Part shown: positions 18,634 to 28,327 of the stretch, in pieces
How positions within the stretch are numbered: position 1 is the first letter of the stretch
Layout: each line of letters starts with the position of its first letter
Assembly: GCF_024580145.1 (NCBI RefSeq)
Contig: NZ_JANINI010000001.1
Span: forward strand, 306,741 to 370,740
Origin: Methyloversatilis sp. XJ19-49
GTDB taxonomy: Bacteria; Pseudomonadota; Gammaproteobacteria; Burkholderiales; Rhodocyclaceae
Length of the DNA: 64,000 bases
Direction: 5' to 3'
The notes under the pieces: model-generated
The model's database searches: none
Told to the model about the DNA's origin: nothing
Seen by the model: the letters and a program-made list of their open reading frames with translations, nothing else
Translations under genes and position numbers: made by a program

Positions 18634-19599
18634 TCAGCGCAGACCGATGCGCGAAAAGGCGCCCGCTACACTTTCCCCGACATCGGCGCCGAACTGCTTG
18701 GCGAAACGTTCCGCCAGATTCTGCCGCTGCGTGAAATCGACGATGTCTGCCGCCTTGACGACCTCGCGCGCGACAAATTCAACGCTGCCAAGATCATCCG
18801 CAAGCCCGAGTTCGATGCTGCGGGTACCGCTCCACATCAGGCCGGAGAACATGTCCGGCGATTCCTTCAACCGATCGCCGCGTCCCTTGCGCACGACATC
18901 GATGAACTGCTGATGCACGTCGCCGAGCAGTTCCCGGGCGTGCACGCGATGCCCTTCGTCCTGTGGCGAAAACGGATCGAGGAAGCCCTTGTTCTCGCCC
19001 GCGGTCAGCAGGCGACGCTCGACGCCGAGCTTGTCCATCAGACCGGTAAAGCCGAAGCCTTCCATCAGCACGCCGATGGAGCCGACGATGCTCGCCTTGT
19101 CTACATAGATACGGTCAGCCGCAACGGCAACGTAGTAGCCGCCGGAGGCGCAGATGTCCTCGACCACCGCATACAGCGGCACATTCGGGTACATGGCCCG
19201 CAGGCGATTCATTTCGTCGTTGATGATGCCGCTCTGCACCGGGCTGCCGCCCGGGCTGTTGATGCGCAGGATGACACCCTGGGTGTTCTTGTCCTCGAAT
19301 GCCGACTGCAGCGATGCCATCACGCTCTCGGCGCTGGCTTCGGCCCCGGGTGCGATGACCCCGCTCAGTTCGACCAGCGCGGTGTGCTTGCGGTGTTCCG
19401 CCTGACTGAAAAGGGAACTCCAGTCGACCAGGGCGAAAAGCAGCACGCCCAGGTAGGCGAAGCCGACCAGCTTGAAGAAGATCCCCCAGCGACGCTTGCG
19501 CCGCTGCTCGACCACCGATTCAAGCGCCAGACGCTCGATCAGTTTTCGTTCCCAGACAGGTTCTGCACTGGGGTCACGCTGCTTTTCCGGTTCGGACAT
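18634..19599 (-). CDS. sppA: Signal peptide peptidase SppA-type S49 protease
   Basis: Membrane-bound serine protease digesting cleaved signal peptides. The protein has 321 residues with one N-terminal membrane segment (about 38-58). The catalytic Ser152 (DICASGGYYVAVAAD) and Lys204 (GENKGFLDPF) form the expected S49 dyad. NSPGGSPV and KASIVGSIGVLME are conserved. This is the short, single-domain form. Confidence 0.94.
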   Translation of the reverse strand: MSEPEKQRDPSAEPVWERKLIERLALESVVEQRRKRRWGIFFKLVGFAYLGVLLFALVDWSSLFSQAEHRKHTALVELSGVIAPGAEASAESVMASLQSAFEDKNTQGVILRINSPGGSPVQSGIINDEMNRLRAMYPNVPLYAVVEDICASGGYYVAVAADRIYVDKASIVGSIGVLMEGFGFTGLMDKLGVERRLLTAGENKGFLDPFSPQDEGHRVHARELLGDVHQQFIDVVRKGRGDRLKESPDMFSGLMWSGTRSIELGLADDLGSVEFVAREVVKAADIVDFTQRQNLAERFAKQFGADVGESVAGAFSRIGLR

Positions 19600-19621
19600 T
19601 TTTAGCCAATAAAACAGATAT

Positions 19622-19960
19622 TTACGCGGGTCGCCATATCATTCCGCCAGATTCTTCCAGCGTTACCGGCTCGAGACGGCTGCCGCGACAGGGTCCGCCG
19701 ACGCAGTGCCCGGATTCAGGTGCATAGATCGCGCCGTGAGTGGAACACATCAAGTATAACTTTGTGTCGTCGAAGAACTCGCCGTGATTCCAGTCAAGCT
19801 CTATCGGCACATGGGCGCAGCGATTGATGTAGCCATGCACCTGCCCGCGAAATCTGACCGCGAATGCGGCTACGGCCTTGCCGCGCTGCTCGACCTCGAA
19901 GCGCACGCCGGGCCCGCCATCGACCAGTTCGGCCGACTCGCACACCGCTATGCGTGACAT
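19622..19960 (-). CDS. Rieske [2Fe-2S] ferredoxin-like protein
   Basis: A 112-residue protein made of a single Rieske domain. The cluster ligands are Cys48-x-His50 (CAH) and Cys72-x-x-His75 (CSTHG), with the GPCRGSRL loop. The partner oxidoreductase is not evident. The ATG at 19960 overlaps the 3' end of gph by 13 nt. Similar small Rieske proteins lie between sppA and gph in related betaproteobacteria. Confidence 0.92.
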   Translation of the reverse strand: MSRIAVCESAELVDGGPGVRFEVEQRGKAVAAFAVRFRGQVHGYINRCAHVPIELDWNHGEFFDDTKLYLMCSTHGAIYAPESGHCVGGPCRGSRLEPVTLEESGGMIWRPA

Positions 19961-20604
19961 GCCAGCCACGCCGTCAGTTCATCGACGCTCGCACAATGTG
20001 CCTTCGGACGCACCGCCAGCAGTTCGTGCAGCGGATGAGCACCATAGGTCACCGCAACCGACTCGCAACCGGCGTGCCGCGCCATCAGCAGGTCGTGCGT
20101 CGTGTCGCCGATCACCAGCGTACGCGCCGGATCGAAGGACAGTTCATCCATCAGCTCGAGCACCATGTCCGGCGCCGGCTTGGATACCGATTCGTCGGCG
20201 CAGCGCGTCGCGGCAAACCGGCTGCCCAGTCCGGTGTGTCCGAGCGCACGGTCCAGCCCCGCCCGGCTCTTGCCGGTGGCGACCGCCAGGGTATGTCCGC
20301 GCATACCCAGACCGTCCAGCAGCGCGGGCACGCCATCGAACAGCGTCAATTCATGGTCGCGAGAAAGGTAGTGATGGCGGTAGCGCCCCGCCAGTTCCTG
20401 GTGGCGCGACGACGGCAATTCGGGCACCACTCGGGCAAGTGCGTCGACCAGGCCGAGCCCGATCACCGAACGCGCGGTGCGGTCGTCCGGCATATCCAGC
20501 CCGAGATCTTCGCAGGCACGCTGTATGGCGTGGACGATGGCGGCGGCGGAATCGAGCAGCGTGCCGTCCCAGTCGAAAACGATGAGGTCAAACTGTGCGG
20601 GCAT
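19948..20604 (-). CDS. gph: HAD-IA hydrolase, phosphoglycolate phosphatase-like
   Basis: A 218-residue HAD phosphatase. Motif I FDWDGTLLDS is near residues 9-18, motif II is VATGKSRAG, and motifs III/IV are SKPAPDM and VIGDTTHDLLMA. Sequence and its place next to rluC fit the Gph-like enzymes of betaproteobacteria. The substrate cannot be fixed from sequence. The ATG at 20604 fits the domain start; the longer frame extends into rluC. Confidence 0.88.
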   Translation of the reverse strand: MPAQFDLIVFDWDGTLLDSAAAIVHAIQRACEDLGLDMPDDRTARSVIGLGLVDALARVVPELPSSRHQELAGRYRHHYLSRDHELTLFDGVPALLDGLGMRGHTLAVATGKSRAGLDRALGHTGLGSRFAATRCADESVSKPAPDMVLELMDELSFDPARTLVIGDTTHDLLMARHAGCESVAVTYGAHPLHELLAVRPKAHCASVDELTAWLACHA

Positions 20605-20611
20605 GAGGATG

Positions 20612-21610
20612 TCAGTCGGGGTTTTCGGTCTGTTGAGTCGGATCGGCGTCTTTCCGTTCGAATTCGCGCATCTGCTGCTGATCGATGCGGCGAACGAAGC
20701 CGGCCAGATCGGCCGGCAGTGGCGCCGCAAGTTCCACCGGGTCGCCGGTCAGCGGATGTTTGAGCGCCAGACTGTGGGCATGCAGGAACATGCGCGGCAG
20801 GCCTTCCTTGCGCAAGGCCTTGTTCAGGGCGAAATCACCGTACTTTTCGTCGCCGACGATGGGAAAGCCACTGGCCGACAGGTGTACGCGTATCTGGTGC
20901 GTACGACCGGTCTTGATCCTGACGTCGAGCAGGCTGTAGCCCGGCCAGCGCACTTCGAGCCGGACGATGGAGTGGGCCGCCTTGCCTTCGCTGTCCACCG
21001 ACACCCTACGCTCGCCGGATTCGGTCAGGTATTTGGTCAGTGCGAGCTTGATGTGCTGCTGCGGATTCATCCAGCGTCCGCTGACCAGGGCGAAATAGTG
21101 CTTTTCCATGCCGCCATCGCGGAACGCATCGTGCAGCGCCGTGAGCGCCGACCGCTTCTTCGCGATCAGCAGGATGCCGGACGTCTCGCGATCCAGCCGG
21201 TGCGCCAGTTCGAGCAGCCGTGCCTCAGGTCGGGCACGGCGCAGGCTCTCGATGACACCGAAACTGACGCCACTGCCGCCGTGCACTGCCATGCCTGCCG
21301 GCTTGTTCAGCGCAAGGAAGGCATCGTCTTCGTAGAGGATGTCGAAATCGCGCGACGGCACCGGCGCGGGTGCGCCCGGCTCGGCCAGACGCATCGGCGG
21401 GATACGCACCTCGTCACTTTCCGCCAGACGGTAGGTCTGATCGACCCGCTTGCTGTTGACCCGCACTTCGCCCGAACGCAGCACGCGATAGACGTGACTT
21501 TTCGGTACGCCCTTGCAGATGCGGATCAGGAAATTGTCGATGCGCTGGCCCGCTTCCTCGATGTCCACGACATGCCGCACTACTTTCGGAGCTTTACCCA
21601 ACTCCTTCAT
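20612..21610 (-). CDS. rluC: 23S rRNA pseudouridine synthase RluC
   Basis: Isomerises uridines 955, 2504 and 2580 of 23S rRNA in E. coli. The 332-residue protein has an N-terminal S4 domain (about 20-80) and the RluA-type catalytic motif HRLDRETSGILL with the nucleophilic Asp. Divergent from rne, with which it shares a 378-bp intergenic region, as in many proteobacteria. Confidence 0.95.
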   Translation of the reverse strand: MKELGKAPKVVRHVVDIEEAGQRIDNFLIRICKGVPKSHVYRVLRSGEVRVNSKRVDQTYRLAESDEVRIPPMRLAEPGAPAPVPSRDFDILYEDDAFLALNKPAGMAVHGGSGVSFGVIESLRRARPEARLLELAHRLDRETSGILLIAKKRSALTALHDAFRDGGMEKHYFALVSGRWMNPQQHIKLALTKYLTESGERRVSVDSEGKAAHSIVRLEVRWPGYSLLDVRIKTGRTHQIRVHLSASGFPIVGDEKYGDFALNKALRKEGLPRMFLHAHSLALKHPLTGDPVELAAPLPADLAGFVRRIDQQQMREFERKDADPTQQTENPD

Positions 21611-21622
21611 TTCAAATATACT
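21593..21622 (+). promoter_or_regulatory. Candidate rne promoter
   Basis: TTTACC (21593-21598) and TATACT (21617-21622) are 18 nt apart, overlapping the 5' end of rluC. The predicted start near 21629 gives a leader of about 360 nt. Confidence 0.5.
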
Positions 21623-21628
21623 GCGTTG

Positions 21629-21988
21629 CGTTTTCGGTCTGATTGCGAGTTAGGCGCAGTCCGGAGCACATCCAGCCCGAAGTGGTGGACGCCGGTAACA
21701 ATGTGTTCGGTGAAGTGCTTCATGCGGTCTTTCTTGGACAGACGAAAACCGGATCACGGGTTAATCCCGCTCACCCCAAGTAGCGAGTGTACTGAGTAGC
21801 GCGAGTACCGTACAGGCAGAATCCCCCAGGCAGCTGCGAGACCGCGGCTGCATTGAGAGTTGGCAAACCCCTCCACGTCCCCGTCCCGTCCTCATCGAGA
21901 TAGAACCCGATTGCCGCCGAAACGATAGACGTTATTCATTTGACGAGCGGTTTGTCCTGCCCGTGTGCGGTGCGCGCGGGAGAAGTTG
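21629..21988 (+). promoter_or_regulatory. Long 5' leader of rne, no ORF seen
   Basis: About 360 nt without a supported gene between the candidate promoter and the rne ATG. It contains short inverted repeats, for example GGGTTAATCCC near 21758 and GCTGC...GCGGC around 21831-21851. In E. coli the rne leader of similar length mediates autoregulation by RNase E; a similar role here is inferred from length and position only. Confidence 0.45.
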
Positions 21989-24913
21989 ATGAAACGAATG
22001 CTCTTCAACGCGACGCAGGCAGAAGAACTGCGCGTTGCGATTGTTGATGGACAGAAACTTGTAGACCTCGACATCGAGTCATCCAGCAAGGAACAGCGAA
22101 AAAGCAATATATACAAGGCGGTCATCACCCGGATCGAACCCAGTCTCGAAGCCTGCTTCGTTGACTATGGTGCGGATCGCCATGGCTTCCTGCCGTTCAA
22201 GGAAGTCTCCAAGGTCTATTTCAAGGCTGATCTGGAGCCAGGCCGTGCCCGCATCCAAGACGCGCTGCACGTCGGCCAGGAACTGATCGTCCAGATCGAC
22301 AAGGATGAACGCGGCAGCAAGGGCGCCGCGCTGACCACCTTCATTTCGCTGGCTGGCCGCTACCTGGTGCTGATGCCGAACAATCCGCGTGGCGGCGGCG
22401 TGTCGCGCCGGGTCGAGGGTGACGATCGCGCCGAGCTGCGCGAAACGATGGATCAGCTCGAAGTGCCCGCCGGCATGAGCCTGATCGCTCGCACCGCCGG
22501 CATCGGCCGCAACGCCGAAGAGCTGCAGTGGGACCTGAACTACCTGCTGCAGTTGTGGACCGCGATCGAAGGCGCAGCGCAATCGCAGACCGGCGCCTTC
22601 CTGATCTACCAGGAAGGCAGTCTCGTGATTCGCGCGATCCGCGATTACTTCCAGCCCGACATCGGCGAAATCCTGATCGACACCGACGAGGTGTACGACC
22701 AGGCCTACACCTTCATGGAACACGTGATGCCCGGCAACGTGGCGCGCGTGAAGCGCTACCGCGACGACGTGCCGCTGTTCTCGCGCTTCCAGATCGAGCA
22801 CCAGATCGAATCCGCCTACTCGCGCCAGGTCACCCTGCCGTCGGGCGGTGCCATCGTGATCGACCACACCGAAGCGCTGGTGGCGGTGGACGTGAACTCC
22901 GGCCGCTCGACCAAGGGCAGCGACATCGAAGAAACCGCACTGCGCACCAACTGCGAAGCGGCCGACGAAATCGCCCGCCAGCTGCGCCTGCGCGATCTGG
23001 GCGGCCTGATCGTCATCGACTTCATCGACATGGAAAACCCGCGCGCCCAGCGCGAGGTGGAAACCCGTCTGCGCGACGCGCTGCATCACGACCGCGCCCG
23101 CGTACAGATGGGCAAGATCAGCCGCTTCGGCCTGCTCGAACTGTCACGCCAGCGGCTGCGTCCGGCGCTGGCCGAAACCAGCTACATCCCTTGCCCGCGC
23201 TGCAGCGGCACCGGCCACATCCGGTCCACCGAATCCGCCGCACTGCACATCCTGCGCATCCTCGAAGAAGAGGCGATGAAGGAAAACACCGGCGCCGTGC
23301 ATACCCAGGTCCCGGTCGATGTCGCCACCTTCCTGCTGAACGAAAAGCGCGCCGACATCAACGCCATCGAGCTGCGTCACAAGGTCAACATCGTGTTGAT
23401 CCCGAACAAGCACCTCGAAACGCCGGCGCACGAAATCATCCGTCTGCGCCACGACCAGCTGAATCTCGAAGGCATCGTCGCACCGTCCTACCAGATGGCC
23501 GTGAATCCGCTGGCCGAAAGCTATCAGCCGCCGTCGACCATTCCGGCCGACGAACGCCCGAAGCGCATGGAAGCGGCGATCAAGCACCTCACGCCGGACC
23601 AGCCGGCGCCGATGGTGGCCGACCCGGTACCGACCGCGCCGGTCGCCGCTGCGCCTGTTGCGCCACCGGCAGCCGCACCGCGTGGCCTGTTCGGCATGAT
23701 CGCGTCGTGGTTCCGCGGTGCCGATCCGGCGCCTGCGCCCGTCGCAGTGCCGGTAGCCGAGCCGAAGCCGGCCGGAAATCGCGAGCGCAGTCCGCGCTCC
23801 GGCGATTCGGGCGGCCGCAGCCGCGGCCGACGGGAAGGTCGTGAGGGCCGCGAACCGCGCGAAGGTCGCGAGCCGTCGAATCGCGCAGAGGGCCGCAGCG
23901 ACGGTCGCGGAGAAGCACGTCCGGAAGGCAGCCGCAGTGAGGGTCAGCGCAAGCCCCGTGAGCCGCGCACGCAGGATCAGGACAGCAACGTCGCCCAGGC
24001 CGAACGCGCCCCGCGCGAGCCGAAGCCGCCGCGCGAACCGCGCGAGCCGCGTGAACCGCGCGCCCAGCGTGAGCGGGCCGCCAACGATGCGCGCGAGCAG
24101 CAGCAGGTCGATCTGCCGCTGGGAGCCGATTCGACACAGCCGGAAAACGGCGTCCCCACTGATGGCGTCGAGGGTGCAGCACCGCGCAGCCGCCGCCGCC
24201 GCGGTGGTCGCCGCGAACGTGGAGAACGCCGTCCCGAAGGCGCTGAAGCCGGTGCCATCGGTGATGTCGCCGCCGTCGAGGGAGAGATCGAGGGCGTGAC
24301 GACCGCTGCCAACGAAGCACCGGTCGATCTGACGGAGGCGCAGGCACCGCTGGCGCTGGCGGCCACCGAGCCCGTCGTCGAAGCACCCGTGTCCGAGCCG
24401 GCTGCCGCGCAGGATGCACCGGTCGACATCGTGGTCAGTGCCGAACCGGTGGTTGCGGTGATCGAGGAAGTGCCCGTGCAGGTCGAGGCGCCGGTGCAGG
24501 CCGAAGTCCCGGCCCCGGCCGTGATGACGGTTGCCGAAGCGGATGCGGTGGAGCAGATCAGCCCCGAGCCCGTTCAGGCTGCACCGGTCATCGACACACC
24601 GGCCGTGGCCGATGTGCCGGTTGTGCGTGCTGCGCCGCCGGTGGTGACCGACAGCGCCGAATCAACGCTGGTGCGTGCCATGGAAAGCATGGGTTCGTCA
24701 CCAACCCAGGTTGCGCCGGCCCCCGTGGCCGCGCCGGTTGACCTGCAGACCTCGCTTGATGCCAGCGGCCTCGTCATGGTCGAAACACAGCCCGGCAGCA
24801 GCGCAGGTCAGGCGCCGATCGAGCCCGAACCGGTCCTGCTGGGGCGTCGGCGTCGCCAGGCTCCGGTGATCGCCAACGAGCCGATGCAACAGGTGGAAAC
24901 GCGCGGCGAGTAA
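21989..24913 (+). CDS. rne: Ribonuclease E
   Basis: Essential endoribonuclease and scaffold of the RNA degradosome. The protein has 974 residues from ATG 21989 (GAGAAG upstream). The N-terminal half has an S1 domain (about 38-120), catalytic Asp301 (VAVDVNSGRSTKG) and Asp344 (VIDFIDMEN), and the Zn-link CPRC at 402-405, each two residues offset from E. coli. The C-terminal half is low complexity: Arg/Glu/Pro-rich repeats (REGREPREGREP, PREPREPREPRAQRE, about 620-700), an Arg patch (RSRRRRGGRRERGERR) and an Ala/Val/Pro-rich acidic tail, likely RNA- and partner-binding. Confidence 0.97.
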   Translation: MKRMLFNATQAEELRVAIVDGQKLVDLDIESSSKEQRKSNIYKAVITRIEPSLEACFVDYGADRHGFLPFKEVSKVYFKADLEPGRARIQDALHVGQELIVQIDKDERGSKGAALTTFISLAGRYLVLMPNNPRGGGVSRRVEGDDRAELRETMDQLEVPAGMSLIARTAGIGRNAEELQWDLNYLLQLWTAIEGAAQSQTGAFLIYQEGSLVIRAIRDYFQPDIGEILIDTDEVYDQAYTFMEHVMPGNVARVKRYRDDVPLFSRFQIEHQIESAYSRQVTLPSGGAIVIDHTEALVAVDVNSGRSTKGSDIEETALRTNCEAADEIARQLRLRDLGGLIVIDFIDMENPRAQREVETRLRDALHHDRARVQMGKISRFGLLELSRQRLRPALAETSYIPCPRCSGTGHIRSTESAALHILRILEEEAMKENTGAVHTQVPVDVATFLLNEKRADINAIELRHKVNIVLIPNKHLETPAHEIIRLRHDQLNLEGIVAPSYQMAVNPLAESYQPPSTIPADERPKRMEAAIKHLTPDQPAPMVADPVPTAPVAAAPVAPPAAAPRGLFGMIASWFRGADPAPAPVAVPVAEPKPAGNRERSPRSGDSGGRSRGRREGREGREPREGREPSNRAEGRSDGRGEARPEGSRSEGQRKPREPRTQDQDSNVAQAERAPREPKPPREPREPREPRAQRERAANDAREQQQVDLPLGADSTQPENGVPTDGVEGAAPRSRRRRGGRRERGERRPEGAEAGAIGDVAAVEGEIEGVTTAANEAPVDLTEAQAPLALAATEPVVEAPVSEPAAAQDAPVDIVVSAEPVVAVIEEVPVQVEAPVQAEVPAPAVMTVAEADAVEQISPEPVQAAPVIDTPAVADVPVVRAAPPVVTDSAESTLVRAMESMGSSPTQVAPAPVAAPVDLQTSLDASGLVMVETQPGSSAGQAPIEPEPVLLGRRRRQAPVIANEPMQQVETRGE

Positions 24914-24943
24914 TTTCGCGCGTCAAATCGTCCGCAAGGAATG

Positions 24944-24969
24944 GGGCCCGGTGCAAACCGGGCCCTTTT
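24944..24969 (+). terminator. Intrinsic terminator of rne
   Basis: A 9-bp stem (GGGCCCGGT / ACCGGGCCC) with loop GCAA and a following TTTT, 30 nt after the rne stop. Confidence 0.9.
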
Positions 24970-25071
24970 CATGGCGCCTGCAACGCGTTGCCGGGGCGGT
25001 TTTCCCGGGTCATGCAAACCGTTATCACCGACACTCGTCGCCTTTACAACATTCACAGAGGAGAGATTCAC

Positions 25072-25587
25072 ATGCGTTTCCTTGCTGCACTGATTGCCCT
25101 GATCGCCAGCACGCTGGTGTTCGCCCACGGCCCGTCGCGACTCAAGGCCAACGAAACCATCCTGCTGAAGGCCAGCCCGGACGTGGTGTGGGCCAAGGTG
25201 AAGGACTTCACCCAGTTGCAGGCCTGGCATCCGGCCATCGAGAGCAGTACCGCCACCGCCGGCAGCGAAGTGGGTTCTGTGCGCACGCTCAAGGTGAAGG
25301 GCGGCGGTGAAGTGATCGAAAAGCTGGAAAAGATTTCCGATGAAGAGCGCAGCCTGATCTACACCGCACAGGACGGCGGTGCGCTTCCGGTCACCAAGTA
25401 CAAGTCCTGGCTGACGGTGAAGCCGGCTGCCGATGGCGGAAGCGAAGTGGAATGGCGTTCGGTGTTTTTCCGCGTCGACCAGGGAGACTACCCGGCTGCC
25501 GGCAAGGACGATGACACGGCAACCAGCACGATCAGGAAGGTCTATACGGACGGTCTGACGAACCTGAAGGCGCTGCTGGACAAGTAA
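25072..25587 (+). CDS. MxaD-like SRPBCC-family periplasmic protein
   Basis: A 171-residue exported protein: signal peptide MRFLAALIALIASTLVFA, then HGPSRLKANETILLKASPDVVWAKVKDF, typical of the SRPBCC/polyketide-cyclase fold and especially of MxaD. MxaD assists methanol dehydrogenase-cytochrome interaction in methylotrophs. Here it is not next to mxa or xox genes, so that function is inferred from sequence resemblance. The ATG at 25072 has GGAG upstream; the longer frame starts before the signal peptide. Flanked by terminators on both sides, so monocistronic. Confidence 0.75.
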   Translation: MRFLAALIALIASTLVFAHGPSRLKANETILLKASPDVVWAKVKDFTQLQAWHPAIESSTATAGSEVGSVRTLKVKGGGEVIEKLEKISDEERSLIYTAQDGGALPVTKYKSWLTVKPAADGGSEVEWRSVFFRVDQGDYPAAGKDDDTATSTIRKVYTDGLTNLKALLDK

Positions 25588-25608
25588 GACTGTCAGGCAT
25601 GGCGATGC

Positions 25609-25631
25609 GGGCGGCTTCGGCCGCCCGTTTT
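25609..25631 (+). terminator. Intrinsic terminator of the MxaD-like gene
   Basis: A 7-bp GC stem (GGGCGGC / GCCGCCC) with a TTCG tetraloop and GTTTT, 22 nt after the stop. Its end abuts the stop codon of the convergent phosphatase gene. Confidence 0.85.
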
Positions 25632-26101
25632 CATTTCAGTTGCTGCGCCAGATCACGGATCAATCCGTCGGCCGCATCCTCGATCAGGTCGAGCACGCGT
25701 TCGAAGCCGGCCGGCCCGCCGTAGTAGGGGTCGGGTACTTCGTCCTCGTCGAAGGATTCTGCGTGCTGCAGGAACAGTGCGAGCTTGTGCTGCACGGCCT
25801 CGGGGCAGTTGCGCTGCAGATTGCGCAGATTGTCGCGGTCCATCGCGTAGATGCGGTCGTAGCGGACGAAATCCTCCTCGGTGACACGCCGGGCACGGAT
25901 GCGCGACAGGTCGACACCGCGCGCTGCCGCCGCCGCTTGTGCGCGCGGGTCGGTGCGGCTGCCGACATGATTCGCATGGGTGCCGGCGGAATCCAGTTCG
26001 ACACGATCCGCGAGCCCCGCACTTTCGAGCCGCGCCCGCACGACGCCCTCGGCCGTCGGCGAGCGACAGATATTGCCCATGCAGCAGAACAGGATGCGCA
26101 C
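25631..26101 (-). CDS. Low-molecular-weight protein-tyrosine phosphatase
   Basis: A 156-residue phosphatase with the signature C-x5-R-S (CMGNICRSPTAEG) at the N-terminus and the general-acid loop DPYYGG near the C-terminus. GTG 26101 is chosen because it places VRILFCCMGNICRSP at the start as in the family; a TTG at 26170 would overlap the ttcA stop region by 26 nt and add 23 residues. It lies 43 nt downstream of ttcA. No polysaccharide locus adjoins it, so the substrate is unknown. Confidence 0.9.
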   Translation of the reverse strand: MRILFCCMGNICRSPTAEGVVRARLESAGLADRVELDSAGTHANHVGSRTDPRAQAAAAARGVDLSRIRARRVTEEDFVRYDRIYAMDRDNLRNLQRNCPEAVQHKLALFLQHAESFDEDEVPDPYYGGPAGFERVLDLIEDAADGLIRDLAQQLK

Positions 26102-26144
26102 TTCGGCAGTGTCCGGGCCCTCAGGGCTGCGCCGCAGCCAGCGC

Positions 26145-27095
26145 TCAAGCACAGCCGCCGCTCGCCGCAATATCCAGCCTGACAGGAATGCCGCCGACCG
26201 CTTCGTCGTCTACCCAGCTGCGCGCCGGCAGGTCGACAGGGTCGAAGGCGGTGTCGCCCTCGCCTACGTCGGTGCCCGGCTGCAGGCCGGCGAAATCGAA
26301 CAGCTTCGAATCGGCCAGATGCGAAGGTACGACATTGCGCATCGCGGTCGCCATCGATTCGATGCGCCCGGGGTAGACCCGCGCCCACTCCTGCAGCATC
26401 GCCTTTACCTGCTTGCGCTGCGCGTTCTCCTGCGAGCCGCAGAGGTTGCACGGAATGATCGGGTAGGCCATCACGCGAGCAAAGCGCTCGATGTCGCGCT
26501 CGGTGCAGTAGGCCAGCGGCCGGATGACGATGTGACGACCGTCGTCGCTGACCAGCTTGGGCGGCATCGACTTGATCTTGCCGCCGAAGAACATGTTCAG
26601 GAACAGTGTTTCCAGCAGGTCGTCGCGGTGGTGGCCGAGCGCAATCTTGGTCGCGCCCATCTCGCCTGCGACGCGGTAGATGATGCCGCGGCGCAGTCGC
26701 GAGCACAGACCGCAGGTCGTCTTGCCCTCGGGAATCTTGTCCTTGACGATGCTGTAGGTGTCTTCGGTTTCGATCCGGTACTCGACGCCGATCGATTCGA
26801 AATAGGCCGGAAGGATGTGGTCCGGAAAGCCCGGCTGTTTCTGGTCGAGATTGAACGCGATCAGGCGGAAGCGCACTGGCGCGCGCTGCTGCAGGCCGCG
26901 CAGCAGTTCCAGCATCGTGTATGAATCCTTGCCGCCGGACATGCACACCATGATCACGTCGCCGTCCTCGATCATCGAATAATCGGCGATCGCCTGCCCG
27001 GTCGCGCGTTCGAGCCGCTTGCGGAACTTGAGGAAGGTGCTGGACGGCGGCGCCGCGTCTGGTGACGGCGGCACAGCGGAAAGAACTTGCGACAT
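26145..27095 (-). CDS. ttcA: tRNA 2-thiocytidine(32) synthetase TtcA
   Basis: Iron-sulfur enzyme thiolating cytidine 32 of certain tRNAs. The 316-residue protein has the ATP PP-loop SGGKDS (53-58) and the CxxC pairs Cys128/Cys131 (CGLC) and Cys216/Cys219 (CNLC), which supply the [4Fe-4S] ligands. The start at 27095 gives the family N-terminus; a reading frame open much further upstream is antisense to the DHH gene and was ignored. Confidence 0.96.
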   Translation of the reverse strand: MSQVLSAVPPSPDAAPPSSTFLKFRKRLERATGQAIADYSMIEDGDVIMVCMSGGKDSYTMLELLRGLQQRAPVRFRLIAFNLDQKQPGFPDHILPAYFESIGVEYRIETEDTYSIVKDKIPEGKTTCGLCSRLRRGIIYRVAGEMGATKIALGHHRDDLLETLFLNMFFGGKIKSMPPKLVSDDGRHIVIRPLAYCTERDIERFARVMAYPIIPCNLCGSQENAQRKQVKAMLQEWARVYPGRIESMATAMRNVVPSHLADSKLFDFAGLQPGTDVGEGDTAFDPVDLPARSWVDDEAVGGIPVRLDIAASGGCA

Positions 27096-27266
27096 GGACA
27101 CCCCGACTGCCGGTCTGGCACGCCGAGGCGTGCCGTCCGGCAACCCGATGTCGCCGGAACTGGCGCAGATTATATCGTGCGGGCCCGGCTGACCGCGTTC
27201 AAGACCCGTCAAAGGGCGCCGTAGAAGCTCGGTATCGAAACCTGATCCCGCACCGGAGACTCCCCC

Positions 27267-28199
27267 ATGAGCACACAGAAATTCCGCCTTGTCACCCGCA
27301 GCGATTTTGACGGACTGGTCTGCGCCGTACTGCTGAACGAGCTGGACCTGATCGACGAAATCAAGTTCGTACACCCGAAGGACATGCAGGACGGAAAGAT
27401 CGACATCACCGACCGCGACATCACGACCAACCTGCCCTATGTGGCCGGTGCCCACCTCGCGTTCGATCATCACCTGTCGGAAACGCTGCGCAACACCGGC
27501 GAGCGATCCAATCACATCATTCACGCCGATGCGCCGTCCGCTGCGCGCGTCGTGTACGACTACTACGGCGGCCCGACGGCGTTCCCGACCATCGCGATGG
27601 ACATGATGGAGGCCGTGGACAAGGCCGATGCGGCGCAGTTTTCGCGCGACGAGATTCTCGACCCGAAAGGCTGGGTGCTGCTGAACTACCTGATGGACGC
27701 CCGCACCGGGCTGGGCCGCTTCCGCGATTTCCGCATCAGCAATTACGCGCTGATGATGGATCTGATCCAGTACTGCCGGAACCATACGATCACCGACATC
27801 CTGCAACTGCCCGACGTGCAGGAACGCGTCGAGCTTTACTTCGACCAGGCCGAAAAGGCGAAGGCGCAGATCCTGCGCTGCACCCGCCAGCACGGCAATC
27901 TCGCCGTGCTCGACCTGCGCAACGAGGAAACGATCTGGGCCACCAACCGCTTCATGATCTACGCGCTGTTCCCGGACACCAACATATCCATCCACATCAT
28001 GTGGGGCGTGCAGAAGCAGAACACGGTGTTCGCCACCGGCAAATCCATCCTCGACCGGTCCAGCCGCACCAATGTCGGCGAACTGATGCTGACCTACGGC
28101 GGCGGCGGCCACCTGGCTGCCGGCACCTGCCAGGTCGACAATGCGCAAGCCGACAACACGCTGCGCGCGCTGATCGCGCGCATCAACGCCGACGGCTGA
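27267..28199 (+). CDS. DHH-family phosphoesterase
   Basis: A 310-residue DHH/DHHA1 phosphoesterase, related to exopolyphosphatase-like and oligoribonuclease-like proteins. Metal ligands are RSDFDG (Asp13, Asp15) and FDHH (Asp66-His67-His68), and the DHHA1 motif [10 protein letters not shown] is at the C-terminus. The substrate (polyphosphate, pApA or a dinucleotide) cannot be decided from sequence. Monocistronic between ttcA (divergent) and the DUF4864 gene. Confidence 0.9.
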   Translation: MSTQKFRLVTRSDFDGLVCAVLLNELDLIDEIKFVHPKDMQDGKIDITDRDITTNLPYVAGAHLAFDHHLSETLRNTGERSNHIIHADAPSAARVVYDYYGGPTAFPTIAMDMMEAVDKADAAQFSRDEILDPKGWVLLNYLMDARTGLGRFRDFRISNYALMMDLIQYCRNHTITDILQLPDVQERVELYFDQAEKAKAQILRCTRQHGNLAVLDLRNEETIWATNRFMIYALFPDTNISIHIMWGVQKQNTVFATGKSILDRSSRTNVGELMLTYGGGGHLAAGTCQVDNAQADNTLRALIARINADG

Positions 28200-28327
28200 C
28201 AGCGGCGCCTGGCTGGGCTAGGCTGATCATCGGGCGCGGTGGACCCGGACGGATGCATCCGCCGGAGGCCGCTGCACGTAGTAGCTGAATCACCCACCCG
28301 ATCGCGTCGCCCGCTCCGGAGTCCACC

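Noticed and set aside
22528..23844. 438-residue open frame inside rne
   Set aside because: Plus-one frame of rne with Arg/Pro-rich composition only.
27096..28148. Upstream in-frame extension of ttcA
   Set aside because: It is antisense to the DHH gene; TtcA has its family N-terminus at 27095.
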